Source: Oceanobacillus timonensis
GTDB taxonomy: Bacteria > Bacillota > Bacilli > Bacillales > Amphibacillaceae
NCBI RefSeq assembly: GCF_900166635.1
Contig: NZ_LT800497.1
Coordinates: 1,950,378 to 2,014,377, forward strand
DNA: 64,000 nt
Direction of reading: 5' to 3'
Shown here piece after piece: positions 44,515 through 53,152 of the stretch. Every line of letters starts with the position of its first letter. Positions within the stretch are counted from its first letter, which is position 1. A program made the translations under genes and the position numbers. The notes under the pieces are model-generated. The model saw nothing but the letters and a program-made list of their open reading frames with translations, did not search any database and was not told where the DNA came from.

Positions 44515-45447
44515 ATGCTGGAATTAGTAGATATTTCAAAGCGTTTTAAAAAAATAGAAGCTGTCAAATCACTAAACATGTTTATGGAACAAGGGGAAAT
44601 TGTCGGTCTGCTCGGGCCGAATGGAGCGGGGAAATCAACAGCTATTTCCATACTGTCTACGTTGATTGAACCGACACAGGGAGATGTACGTTTTTTAAAA
44701 AAATCTGTTATCAAAAAACCGTCTCCTTTAAGAAAAGCAATCGGTGTTGTTCCACAGGAAATTGCGCTTTACTCGCAGTTATCCGCAGAGGAGAATTTAC
44801 TTTTCTTTGGCAGGATTTACCGTTTGAAGGGGGAAGATTTAAAAAAACGTGTTAATGAAGTGTTAGAGCAAGTAGGGCTTTCTGAAAAACGGAAAACGCT
44901 AGTAGAAGCATTCTCAGGTGGTATGAAAAGACGATTGAATATTGGTGTAGCCATGCTGCATCAGCCACAAATACTGATTATGGATGAACCGACTGTCGGT
45001 ATTGACCCGCAATCAAGAAGTTATATTTTGGAGACCGTCAAGCGCCTGAATAGAGAGCAGCAGATGACGGTAGTTTACACAAGTCACTACATGGAAGAAG
45101 TCGATTATTTGTGTGATCGGATTTATATTATGGATCAGGGGAATTTAATCGCTTCCGGGACCAAAGAGGAAATTAAGCAGATTCTTTCCTCGGAAAATAC
45201 AATTTCGATGGAGTCTGACCATTGGAATGAGGCATTTATAACTAAGTTACAGGAACATGAATCAATTCATCATGTTTATGTGGAAGATAAAGAAATCATC
45301 CTTATTACACCGAAAGAAGTTAATCTGTTTTCTGAAATTATTTCAATGACGGAGAAATATGATATTGCATTACGTTCGCTGCATGTTAAATCGCCGACAC
45401 TGGAAGATGTATTCCTGCACTTAACCGGAAGAGCATTACGCGATTAG
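44515..45447 (+). CDS. ABC exporter ATP-binding protein (LnrL-like)
   Basis: This 310-aa ATPase of the DRA/drug-export family has Walker A GPNGAGKST, signature FSGGMKRRLN, Walker B ILIMDEPTVGID and switch YTSHYMEEV. It ends with the C-terminal extension common to antibiotic exporters (SPTLEDVFLHLTGRALRD). GGGGAGG precedes the ATG. Size and order with two ABC-2 permeases match LnrLMN, which exports or counters polyene linearmycins. Other drug exporters share this layout, so the substrate is inferred only. Confidence 0.9.
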   Translation: MLELVDISKRFKKIEAVKSLNMFMEQGEIVGLLGPNGAGKSTAISILSTLIEPTQGDVRFLKKSVIKKPSPLRKAIGVVPQEIALYSQLSAEENLLFFGRIYRLKGEDLKKRVNEVLEQVGLSEKRKTLVEAFSGGMKRRLNIGVAMLHQPQILIMDEPTVGIDPQSRSYILETVKRLNREQQMTVVYTSHYMEEVDYLCDRIYIMDQGNLIASGTKEEIKQILSSENTISMESDHWNEAFITKLQEHESIHHVYVEDKEIILITPKEVNLFSEIISMTEKYDIALRSLHVKSPTLEDVFLHLTGRALRD

Positions 45448-45460
45448 GAGGGGAGTGTGT

Positions 45461-46717
45461 ATGTTATTTCAATTCGTTAAAAAACAATTGCTCCTGCTTT
45501 GGCGTAATCCTGTTCAAATCTTTTTACTCTTGGGACTGCCAATCATCTTGATAGTTATTTTAAGTTTTGCGCTGGCAGGTTTTATGGAAGACAGCAATCC
45601 GCAGCTGGAATTAAAAGTAGCCTGGCTGGAACATGAAGAGGAAGCAGAGCAGGTCAATCAATTTATAGATGATATGGAAGCGCTTGGTGCACCAGCAGAG
45701 GCTTTTGATGATAGGGAAGACTTGGGTATGATATCGATGCTGCGAGAGGATATTTTTCAAGGGGAAGATTTGCGGGAAATGATTGAATTGGACATTATAC
45801 AAGAAGATGAAAAAGCAGAAGTGCTGGCGGACAGTTCCTATTCTGGTTTAATCGAAGTACCGGCTCATTTCACTTATGATATGTTGCAGGTTATCTCAGG
45901 ACAAAGCGGTGAGAAGCCGGAATTAATGTTACATGTCAATCAGGAAGACGGGATTTATTCCTCTGTCTTATCACAAATTTTGGAGCAGTTTGATGAAAGC
46001 CTGACAACACAAGCCTTTCTTCAGGAAAATGGTTTAGCTATAGATATAGCGGAAATGCAGGCCGCAACCAGTGTCGGGGAGCAAAAGCAAATGGAACAGC
46101 TGGATTCGATTTCCTCCCGTGATTATTATACGGTAGCGATGGCGGTTTTTAATGCATTATACGTTGCCTCAACCATTGGTTTATTGGCAACCAGAGAAAG
46201 ACAGGATCAGATATTCGACCGTATGATTGTTGGAAATATTTCCAGATGGATGTATTTTTCTAGTATTTTAACGGCAGGAACAGTGATTGCTCTTATTCAG
46301 CTATTGTTTCTATTTTGCTTTTCTTATTTCGTTTTTCAAGTCACTTTTAATGACATGTTGGCATTCTTGATTACGACGGCCTCTTATGCAATTGCTGTCG
46401 GGGGAATCACGGTCTTTGTTACAGCCATCAGTTATCGTTTTAAAACAGATGCCATTGTTGGATTTTTTGCAGGGATTGTCACTTCTGTTTTAGCATTTAT
46501 CGGGGGAAGCTTTTTCCCGATTGGCGAATTATCGGAAACCATGGCGCGCTTAGGTAATTTAACTCCAAACGGATCTGGTTTGACTGCCTATATCCAATTG
46601 CTCCGGGGAAGCGGACTGGAGGATGTCATGTCTTATCTCATTTATATGATTGCTTTTGGGGCTGTCATGATTGTTGTTGCTGCTATGAGCTTTCCAAAAA
46701 GGGGGTCTACACGATGA
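45461..46717 (+). CDS. ABC-2 type exporter permease 1 (LnrM-like)
   Basis: This 418-aa permease has one N-terminal helix (IFLLLGLPIILIVILSFALA), a large extracytoplasmic region (about residues 40-220) and a C-terminal block of five helices with the ABC-2 motif FIGGSFFPIGELSETMARLGNLTPNGSGL. The start at 45461 is 5-7 nt from AGGAGGGG; a GTG two codons earlier overlaps it. Its stop overlaps the next gene by 4 nt. Confidence 0.87.
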   Translation: MLFQFVKKQLLLLWRNPVQIFLLLGLPIILIVILSFALAGFMEDSNPQLELKVAWLEHEEEAEQVNQFIDDMEALGAPAEAFDDREDLGMISMLREDIFQGEDLREMIELDIIQEDEKAEVLADSSYSGLIEVPAHFTYDMLQVISGQSGEKPELMLHVNQEDGIYSSVLSQILEQFDESLTTQAFLQENGLAIDIAEMQAATSVGEQKQMEQLDSISSRDYYTVAMAVFNALYVASTIGLLATRERQDQIFDRMIVGNISRWMYFSSILTAGTVIALIQLLFLFCFSYFVFQVTFNDMLAFLITTASYAIAVGGITVFVTAISYRFKTDAIVGFFAGIVTSVLAFIGGSFFPIGELSETMARLGNLTPNGSGLTAYIQLLRGSGLEDVMSYLIYMIAFGAVMIVVAAMSFPKRGSTR

Positions 46718-47826
46718 AAGCGATACTCTTAGCACGAATACGTGAATTTATACGTAATCCATCTACTTTTCTCCTTTTTACAGGCATGTCTATTTTATTT
46801 GCCTGGGTGATTTCTTCGATGAATGTTGGCGGCGGGGGTGGAGGTCTTCCGGTGCCGGTATATGCAGAAGAAGGAGCTGGTGAATATCAGCGTTCTCTTG
46901 AAGAACAGGAAGCTTTTCAGTTTTACACAGTGGATAAAAAAACATTAGAAGCGGAATTAAGAGAAGGAGAAGCCGATACGGGTGTTATCTTATCCGCCGA
47001 TCAATTTGCTATTTTAGTAGGCGTAGAATCTCCGAATGCGGGTTTGATTCAACAAACGGTGCAGGAAGTATATACAACAGATATCCAGCAGGATGTCATC
47101 AAAGAGGCAGCAGACGCAGAAGGCATGGAGGCAGATCAAGTGGTTTCTTCTTACCAGGAAACGGTATCTGAAGGGACATTCGATTTGTCGGTAAGCAGTT
47201 TTGCGGGAGAGGAATCCTGGGAGTATGATGATGATGTACATCGTGTTGGCGGGTTTGCTCTATTTTTCGCGATTTATACAATCGCTTATGGCGTTGTGAA
47301 AATCCTGACAGAGAAGCGCCTGGGCGTCTGGGACCGGATGATTTTATCCCCTGTTAAGAAATCAGAAATGTATATTGCCAACTTGCTGTACAGTTTTATA
47401 GAGGGGTATCTGCAAATTTTGATTATCTTCATTGTCTTCTATTTTTGGAGGGGAATCACATTTAATGGCCGAATGATTGACATTTTACTGATGTTGATTC
47501 CGTATGCGTTAGCTATTGTGGCGATGTCTATTTTGATTACAGCGCTTGTTAAAAATGTCGAGCAGTTTAACGCAGCTATCAGCATTATTGCAGTCAGCAT
47601 AGCCATGATTGGCGGAGCCTTTTGGCCGTTAGAAATTGTCAGCAATCCTGTTCTGTTATTTTTAGCGAATTTGAATCCAATCAAATATGGCTTGGATATT
47701 ATTCAAGGAGCAGCGGTATATGGCTATTCCTTTACAGAACTCCTGCAGCCAATCAGTATATTGACATTGATGACAGTCTTATTTACCGGACTCGGTATTC
47801 ATTTAATGGAAAGACGTCATATTTAA
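46714..47826 (+). CDS. ABC-2 type exporter permease 2 (LnrN-like)
   Basis: This 370-aa permease has the same topology as its partner: an N-terminal helix, an extracytoplasmic region (about residues 35-180) and five C-terminal helices with GGAFWPLEIVSNPVLLFLANLNPIKYGLDII. The two permeases form the heterodimeric channel driven by the ATPase encoded first in the operon. The ATG overlaps the preceding stop. A glycine run (GGGGGGLP) follows the first helix. Confidence 0.87.
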   Translation: MKAILLARIREFIRNPSTFLLFTGMSILFAWVISSMNVGGGGGGLPVPVYAEEGAGEYQRSLEEQEAFQFYTVDKKTLEAELREGEADTGVILSADQFAILVGVESPNAGLIQQTVQEVYTTDIQQDVIKEAADAEGMEADQVVSSYQETVSEGTFDLSVSSFAGEESWEYDDDVHRVGGFALFFAIYTIAYGVVKILTEKRLGVWDRMILSPVKKSEMYIANLLYSFIEGYLQILIIFIVFYFWRGITFNGRMIDILLMLIPYALAIVAMSILITALVKNVEQFNAAISIIAVSIAMIGGAFWPLEIVSNPVLLFLANLNPIKYGLDIIQGAAVYGYSFTELLQPISILTLMTVLFTGLGIHLMERRHI

Positions 47827-47840
47827 ATAAACGTATTTAG

Positions 47841-47886
47841 ACGTATAAGACTTTGTATGTTTGCAAAGCCTTATACGTTTATTTGT
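47841..47886 (+). terminator. Terminator of the exporter operon
   Basis: ACGTATAAGACTTTG pairs with CAAAGCCTTATACGT, and an alternative outer pairing uses AAATAAACG with CGTTTATTT. T-rich sequence follows. Confidence 0.75.
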
Positions 47887-48024
47887 GTATTTAAAAAGGG
47901 CAATACATAATCAATTATTGAAATAAGTAATTAAAATATGATAATAACAGCTGAACTTTCGTACTTTAAAAGGTACTTCCATTCCATACAACTGTTGGCA
48001 AAAAGTAGGAGGTAAAGTGTAAGG

Positions 48025-48160
48025 CGACCGCTGCGGCGGACCGTTTTGCTTTCCTAGGGGCACGCTCTTCAGCTAACTTTTGCCAAGAAGATCGCTTGGC
48101 AAAAGTGGATCTTCAGATGGTGCTGATCCCTCAGGAGTCAAAACGGTCCTCCTCCGCTAG
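48025..48160. repeat. Dispersed imperfect-palindrome repeat, intergenic
   Basis: GACCGCTGCGGCGGACCGTT on the left mirrors AACGGTCCTCCTCCGC on the right. Inside is a perfect hairpin CTTTTGCCAAG with CTTGGCAAAAG. It resembles, but is not identical to, the ends of the MITE-like elements. No coding capacity. Confidence 0.6.
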
Positions 48161-48453
48161 TAAGATATTCTATACGTGGAAAACAACTCACCAAATAAAA
48201 ATTTGATTAGATAGAACATATTTTTCATAAAATGTTTACCCAAGTTTACTTTCTGTGCATAAAAGCTATACTCGATATGGATGATCCATGCTGTCATGAT
48301 TTGAACTGCTAAACCAACCATTGGAAACACCAGAATGATTATTTTATCTCACTTCATCAGGGTGTTATTTCTTCCATGCGCTGTAGAATCCTATTAGAGC
48401 GCAGGCCAACCGCGGAGACTCCTAAGTGGTTTGCAGGCAAAAACCGTGGTTCC

Positions 48454-48524
48454 TGGGGCTGCGCTTGCTCGCCCCACCGAAGAGCTTTTGCGCTTAGTTG
48501 TCCCATCGAAATCATTTGTACGTC
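48454..48524 (+). repeat. Remnant of the MITE-like interior sequence
   Basis: The stretch GGGCTGCGCTTGCTCGCCCC, then ACCGAAGAGCTTTTGCGCTT and CCCATCGAAATCATTTG, aligns with 44250-44320 and 14904-14940. No inverted ends are left here. Confidence 0.6.
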
Positions 48525-48566
48525 GGAAAGTGGAGTCGTTGGCTGGAGCGGATTGAAATCCCTAAT

Positions 48567-48858
48567 TTTGAAGGTATCGTAGAGATGGCCGGGACCTATT
48601 TCCTGTACTCAGAAAAAGGACAAAGAAAAATGAAAAGTAGAAAGCCACGTAAACGTGGTGACTCTGCGAAGCAACGTAGTATAAGCAATGAACAAGTATG
48701 TGTATTGGTTGCAAGAGACAATGATAAAACCACCTTTTTCTCAGATATTAGGTATGGGTAGGTTAACGAAAGACCAATTAGACAAAGATATCGGGTATAG
48801 GCTTTCAAGTGAAAATATACTATGCACGGAATTTTGGCGTGCATTTAAAATGTGGTAA
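48567..48858 (+). pseudogene. IS1595-family (ISXO2-like) transposase remnant
   Basis: One frame encodes TYFLYSEKGQRKMKSRKPRK then RGDSAKQRSISNEQVCVLVA. It stops near 48761, and a shifted frame from 48755 continues with MGRLTKDQLDKDIGYRLSSE and NILCTEFWRAFKMW to a stop at 48858. Together they match the middle of IS1595-type transposases. A frameshift separates the halves, the Asp-Glu expected before TYFLYS reads Ala-Gly, and both termini are missing. It is a dead fragment. The stretch from here to 49223 shows no other gene. Confidence 0.75.
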
Positions 48859-49223
48859 TCGGATAGTAGTGTGGGATACATTAATATGCACTTATCACGT
48901 TCCGTCATATAAATGGAGCTACTATATATTCAGTCTCTTGGATTGTCTTTAAAAATAGCCTTTTGGTGGATTAACCATTTGACAGCTTATTTCAAGGTTT
49001 TGAATTTTTATTAATAAATTGGAAATCTATATTCAGGTGAAAAGACTTGGAAGTTAGATTGAAAGATCACTCCTTTTGTTAATTTCAGTGTATGGTAATG
49101 TTTATTATGTATGCTGACACTTATTTTGTATATCAAAAGTTTATGCTAAGACTAGCATTACTATTTGGAGCTTAAATAGGATAGTGTATAAAATTTACTT
49201 CTATACGGTTGCTTTAATGTGTA

Positions 49224-49283
49224 TTTAGTTATATTATTCTTATAATAAACACTTTAGATACTTAAAATGTTTATATAACTAAA
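49224..49283 (+). promoter_or_regulatory. Inverted repeat upstream of marR, candidate operator region
   Basis: TTTAGTTATA (49224-49233) and TATAACTAAA (49274-49283) are exact inverted repeats about 40 nt apart. They flank the AT-rich promoter zone just before the marR ribosome binding site. A MarR dimer could autoregulate here. Confidence 0.45.
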
Positions 49284-49299
49284 TGGAATGAGGGATTTT

Positions 49300-49749
49300 A
49301 TGCTAGAAAAGCGAATGAATGGGATTTTTCATACATTAGATCAGATAAACTACGCATTGTTACATCACTACGATGAAGTACTTGAACATAAATTAACACC
49401 GAAGCAGTCCTTAATTATTGAGCATGTCCAGCAGCATAATACATTAACAGTCAGTGAATTGGCTGAAAAGATGAATGTGAGTGCAAGTGCAGTTAGCCAG
49501 TTGTTAAGTAAATTAGAGAAAGAGCATTATATCGAGCGGTCCATTAATCCTGACTCAAGACGTGAAATCGTGGTAACACTTGGCTTAAAAGGTAAAGAAC
49601 TTTATGAATTATATGCAAAAGTAGATGAGCAAATTGTGTCAACATACTATGCTAAGCTAGATGACGAAGTAATTAGTCAATTAGAACAGGCAGTGAACAA
49701 GATTTATAAGGTCATTTTGGAAGAACAAATGAAAGCAAAAGGAGAGTAG
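49300..49749 (+). CDS. MarR-family transcriptional regulator
   Basis: This 149-aa winged-helix regulator has the HTH LTVSELAEKMNVSASAVSQLLSKLEKEHYIER (about residues 49-80), the wing NPDSRREIVVTLGLKGKEL, and N- and C-terminal dimerisation helices. GAGGG lies 5 nt before the ATG at 49300. The CPBP gene follows 5 nt after its stop, so it is a likely local repressor of that gene and of itself. The ligand is unknown. Confidence 0.88.
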   Translation: MLEKRMNGIFHTLDQINYALLHHYDEVLEHKLTPKQSLIIEHVQQHNTLTVSELAEKMNVSASAVSQLLSKLEKEHYIERSINPDSRREIVVTLGLKGKELYELYAKVDEQIVSTYYAKLDDEVISQLEQAVNKIYKVILEEQMKAKGE

Positions 49750-49754
49750 ACCCC

Positions 49755-50462
49755 ATGAATTGGATTTATTTAGCCATTGTGCTTTCCATTTGTATACCAG
49801 GCATTTATTTTATGTATCAGTCGGAAAAAATACATATAAAAGAGGATGATGTGACAGATGGGCAACGATTAATTGCACATGGCTTAACAGCACTTATATT
49901 TTCAGCGATGGGTGCTTATTTTGTCCCTAAGATTCATGTTGTTCAACAAATAGAAATTAGTCAAATTTTATTATATGGTTTAGGTCTAGGTGTTATCTGT
50001 TCTCTTAGCCATTTGTTGTTTTATTATATGTATTTAGTGCCAAGATTGACAAAAACAGATTATATGGAAATTGAAACGCATTATGTAAATACAGGTATTT
50101 TAAGTCGTGTATTTTATGGTGGAGTTATAGAAGAAGTTATGTTTCGATGGGGCTTACTTAGCTTATTTATTTGGTTGTTTCAATTAATGAGTATAGGGGA
50201 TTGTCTTAGTACATTATTTGCAATTTCCATTTCATGTATCTTATTTGCCTTTGTTCATTTACCGTCTATTAAACTTGTTGTCTCACAACCAAAACCTCTT
50301 CTGTATGTGTATACGATTGTTGCTAACATTTGGGTTGGTATTTTCGCTGGGGTAGCCTTCATTCAAGGAGGGTTACTAGCAGCTATAATTGTCCACATGC
50401 TTTTTCATTTAATATGGTGGCCAATTCAAAAGCGTAAATATGTTAAGTTACATAGTAAATAA
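49755..50462 (+). CDS. CPBP-family intramembrane metalloprotease
   Basis: This 235-aa membrane protein has about eight hydrophobic segments and the three CPBP (Abi/CAAX protease-like) motifs: IEEVMFRWGLLS (EExxxR), FAFVHLPSIK (FxxxH) and IVHMLFHLIWWP (HxxxH-like). Relatives process prenylated or bacteriocin-like peptides or give self-immunity. AGGAGAG precedes the start. Its operon with a MarR regulator suggests induced expression. Confidence 0.85.
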   Translation: MNWIYLAIVLSICIPGIYFMYQSEKIHIKEDDVTDGQRLIAHGLTALIFSAMGAYFVPKIHVVQQIEISQILLYGLGLGVICSLSHLLFYYMYLVPRLTKTDYMEIETHYVNTGILSRVFYGGVIEEVMFRWGLLSLFIWLFQLMSIGDCLSTLFAISISCILFAFVHLPSIKLVVSQPKPLLYVYTIVANIWVGIFAGVAFIQGGLLAAIIVHMLFHLIWWPIQKRKYVKLHSK

Positions 50463-50730
50463 ATGTATAACTTGATTATTAAAGGGAATTTGAATTTAGT
50501 ACAGAATTCAGAAATTTATGATACACTAAGGTTAACTAAATTTGCTGTATAAACACTGTTTCTTCTTTAACTAACGGGGACGTCAGAAAAACACTATAGA
50601 AGAATTGGATTCTTTTAAATACCAGCGAAAAGGGATTAGACACATGTTTAAAATGATTGATATCCTTTTAAAAAATAAACCTAATAAAAATATATAAAAA
50701 TCGCATTTGAAATCATTATGAAATTACTAA

Positions 50731-50767
50731 TTAGAACTTCCAGAAAAATGGGAGTTCTAATTTTTAC
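50731..50767 (+). terminator. Hairpin downstream of the CPBP gene
   Basis: TTAGAACT and AGTTCTAA close a hairpin followed by TTTTTAC. It lies about 270 nt after the CPBP stop. The region between (50463-50730) holds no recognisable gene. Confidence 0.65.
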
Positions 50768-50912
50768 TTTATATCAACAATAGACTTTAACATAGCCAAA
50801 ATTTAAAATATATCAAACTACCAGGCATCTTCCCATAACTTGGATGATGCGTGACTGTTTTTTTCTAGTATAATGAATAAAAAGACTGCTAGACAGAAAA
50901 GAGGGTCAAAAG

Positions 50913-51872
50913 GTGAAGAAAAGGAAAAAATGGATTTGGATTATTTCCGGAGTAGTGGTGATACTCCTTATTATAAACTTTGCAGCAGCGATTTTCTTTT
51001 ATAATCTCGCTATTGAACGTAATGTAAAAGATTTTTTAAACGATAACGATGATTTGGAAGTGGAAGCAGAAACCATGGACGTATTATTAGATGGCGATTG
51101 GCGCGACTGGTCGGATGAACAGCCATTTGAAACATGGCATCAGACTTCTTATGACGGACTTGATTTACAAGGATATTATCTGGAAGCGGAACAGCCTACG
51201 AATAAAGTGGTTATCTTTGCTCATGGTTATTTGGGGCGCGGAAAAGATATGGCTTTATATGGGCAGCATTATTATGAGGATTTAGGGTATAACATTTTTA
51301 CGGCAGATATGCGCGGACATGGAGAGAGTGAGGGGGATTATATCGGTTTTGGCTGGCATGATCGTTTAGATTTGCTCGATTGGGTGGATAAAATCATTGA
51401 ACGTGTTGGTGAGGATGCTGAAATCGTGTTGCATGGGGTTTCCATGGGAGGATCCTCTGTTTTAATGGCGAGCGGGGAGGAATTACCGCCAAATGTAAAA
51501 GCTGTTGTAGCAGATGCATCCTATACAGATGTGAATGAATTGTTTTCTTATCAAATTGACCGGATGTTCCATTTGCCTTCTTTTCCGTTTATTCCGTCTA
51601 CGAGTCTGGTTACGCAGATTCGTGCCGGCTACGGGCTGAAGGAAGCCTCTGCTTTAGATCAAGTTGCTAAAGCAGAAGTACCTATATTATATATTCATGG
51701 AAAAGAGGATGTCTTTGTACCAACAGAAATGACAAAGGAACTCTATGAAAATACCAACAGCGAAAAAGAGCTGCTGCTTGTAGATGAAGCAAGTCATGGA
51801 GAATCGTTTGTGAAGGATGAGGAATTATATAAGGAAACATTGGATGGTTTTCTGGAACGATTTGTGAAGTAA
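50913..51872 (+). CDS. Membrane-anchored alpha/beta hydrolase
   Basis: This 319-aa serine hydrolase has an N-terminal signal anchor (WIWIISGVVVILLIINFAAA, residues 6-25) that places the enzyme outside the membrane. The fold shows VVIFAHGYLGRGKDM (oxyanion region), DMRGHGESEG, the nucleophile elbow HGVSMGGSSV, ILYIHGKEDVFVP with the acidic residue, and the catalytic His in EASHGESF. It resembles YqkD-type hydrolases; substrate unknown. It uses a GTG start, 7 nt after GAGGG. It stands alone with a strong terminator. Confidence 0.85.
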   Translation: MKKRKKWIWIISGVVVILLIINFAAAIFFYNLAIERNVKDFLNDNDDLEVEAETMDVLLDGDWRDWSDEQPFETWHQTSYDGLDLQGYYLEAEQPTNKVVIFAHGYLGRGKDMALYGQHYYEDLGYNIFTADMRGHGESEGDYIGFGWHDRLDLLDWVDKIIERVGEDAEIVLHGVSMGGSSVLMASGEELPPNVKAVVADASYTDVNELFSYQIDRMFHLPSFPFIPSTSLVTQIRAGYGLKEASALDQVAKAEVPILYIHGKEDVFVPTEMTKELYENTNSEKELLLVDEASHGESFVKDEELYKETLDGFLERFVK

Positions 51873-51916
51873 AATAAAGTGCATAATTGGATACCTGCCG
51901 GGTAAAGTGCATATAT

Positions 51917-51967
51917 AAAAAAGGCGTTGGTTCGTTAGCTATTTATAGCGAACCAACGCCTTTTTTT
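51917..51967 (+). terminator. Terminator of the hydrolase gene
   Basis: AAGGCGTTGGTTCG and CGAACCAACGCCTT form a long stem, followed by TTTTTT. Confidence 0.9.
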
Positions 51968-52030
51968 ATACATTTATTATACAAAAAAATAAATAATCTA
52001 AAGAAATTTAATTAATATTTATAAATTCCC

Positions 52031-52075
52031 TTGCATAAACATACATAAAAATTTATAATAATGAATAATTCATTT
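52031..52075 (+). promoter_or_regulatory. Arginine operon promoter with ARG-box-like palindromes
   Basis: TTGCAT (52031-52036), 17 nt, TATAAT (52054-52059). TGCATAAACATACA (52032-52045) fits the ArgR/AhrC pattern TGNATWWWWATNCA except for one position and overlaps the -35. A second palindrome, ATGAATAATTCAT, begins right after the -10. Both suit repression by arginine-bound AhrC/ArgR. Confidence 0.7.
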
Positions 52076-52097
52076 TTCAGATAAGGGAGAGAGTGTT

Positions 52098-53135
52098 TTG
52101 AAGAAAGCAGCAATTATTGGCGGAACAGGATATGGGGCAATTGAACTTATCCGGCTTCTCCAAGCACATACAGAAATAAAGATTACAAAAATTATATCCC
52201 AATCACAGGCGGGAGAGGATTTAGCAGCAACTTATCCGCATCTGACCGGTATGATCACAACGGAAATGGAATCGCTAGATATCGAGGAGTTAGAAAAAGA
52301 GATTGATATATTATTTCTGGCAACCCCGGCCGGTGTCGCTAAAAATATCATTCCTTCTTTTCAAGATACTTCTGTTCAGTGCATCGATTTATCCGGTGAC
52401 TTTCGGCTTTCGCAGGAGGAATATAGTGAATGGTACGGTAAAGAGCCTGCTGATGCCGCTGTTTTAGAAAAGGCCGTGTTTGGACTCAGTGATATTTTTA
52501 CAGAGGACATTAAAACAGCGTCGATTATTTCCAATCCAGGCTGTTTTCCGACCGCTGCTTTATCTGCATTAATTCCTCTTATTGACGGAGATAAAATTCA
52601 GACAGAAGGTATTCGTATTGATGCAAAAACGGGGATTTCTGGAGCGGGGAAAGGGTTAAGTGAAAAAGCTCATTTCTCTTCCGCAAATGAAAATGTGGTT
52701 CCTTATAAAATTGGACAGCATCAGCATATTCCGGAGATAGAGCGTTATGCGTCCAGGTTCACGGATAAAGACGTGAAGGTATCTTTTACAACACATCTCA
52801 TTCCGATGACCAGAGGTTTACTGTGTACGGTGTATGCAGATATGAAACAAGAAGAAACAACCGCTTCTATTTTAGAATATTTGCAGACTTATTACCGGGA
52901 AAAAGCCTTTGTTCGTATTTTACCAGAAGGACAGTTTCCGGCGACAAAAGGAGTAACAGGCAGTAATTACTGTGATATCGGGGTACATGTAGATGAACGG
53001 ACGAACAGCATTGTTATTGCATCAGCGATTGATAATTTAGTAAAAGGAGCAGCTGGGCAGGCAATTCATAATGCCAATCTGATGAACGGCTGGGAAGAAA
53101 CAATGGGATTAGAATTTATTCCGATATTTCCATAA
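52098..53135 (+). CDS. argC: N-acetyl-gamma-glutamyl-phosphate reductase
   Basis: Third step of arginine synthesis: NADPH reduction of N-acetylglutamyl phosphate. The 345-aa protein has the nucleotide-binding IIGGTGYGAIELIRLL (residues 6-21), the catalytic Cys149 in SNPGCFPTA, and HQHIPEIERY. It uses a TTG start; AAGGGAGAG lies 5-7 nt upstream and no in-frame ATG fits the conserved N-terminus. First gene of the operon. Confidence 0.95.
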   Translation: MKKAAIIGGTGYGAIELIRLLQAHTEIKITKIISQSQAGEDLAATYPHLTGMITTEMESLDIEELEKEIDILFLATPAGVAKNIIPSFQDTSVQCIDLSGDFRLSQEEYSEWYGKEPADAAVLEKAVFGLSDIFTEDIKTASIISNPGCFPTAALSALIPLIDGDKIQTEGIRIDAKTGISGAGKGLSEKAHFSSANENVVPYKIGQHQHIPEIERYASRFTDKDVKVSFTTHLIPMTRGLLCTVYADMKQEETTASILEYLQTYYREKAFVRILPEGQFPATKGVTGSNYCDIGVHVDERTNSIVIASAIDNLVKGAAGQAIHNANLMNGWEETMGLEFIPIFP

Positions 53136-53152
53136 ACAGGGGAGGAAAACAC

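Noticed and set aside
44079..44714. 211-codon minus-strand frame
   Set aside because: It lies in the repeat and antisense to the exporter ATPase gene, with no family motif.
41246..47826. A new antibiotic biosynthesis or defence island
   Set aside because: All genes fit known sensor, oxidase-assembly and exporter families; no biosynthetic or nuclease genes are present.
48376..48582. 68-codon frame in the repeat remnant
   Set aside because: It reads through the decayed MITE interior and ends in a frame different from the transposase fragment.
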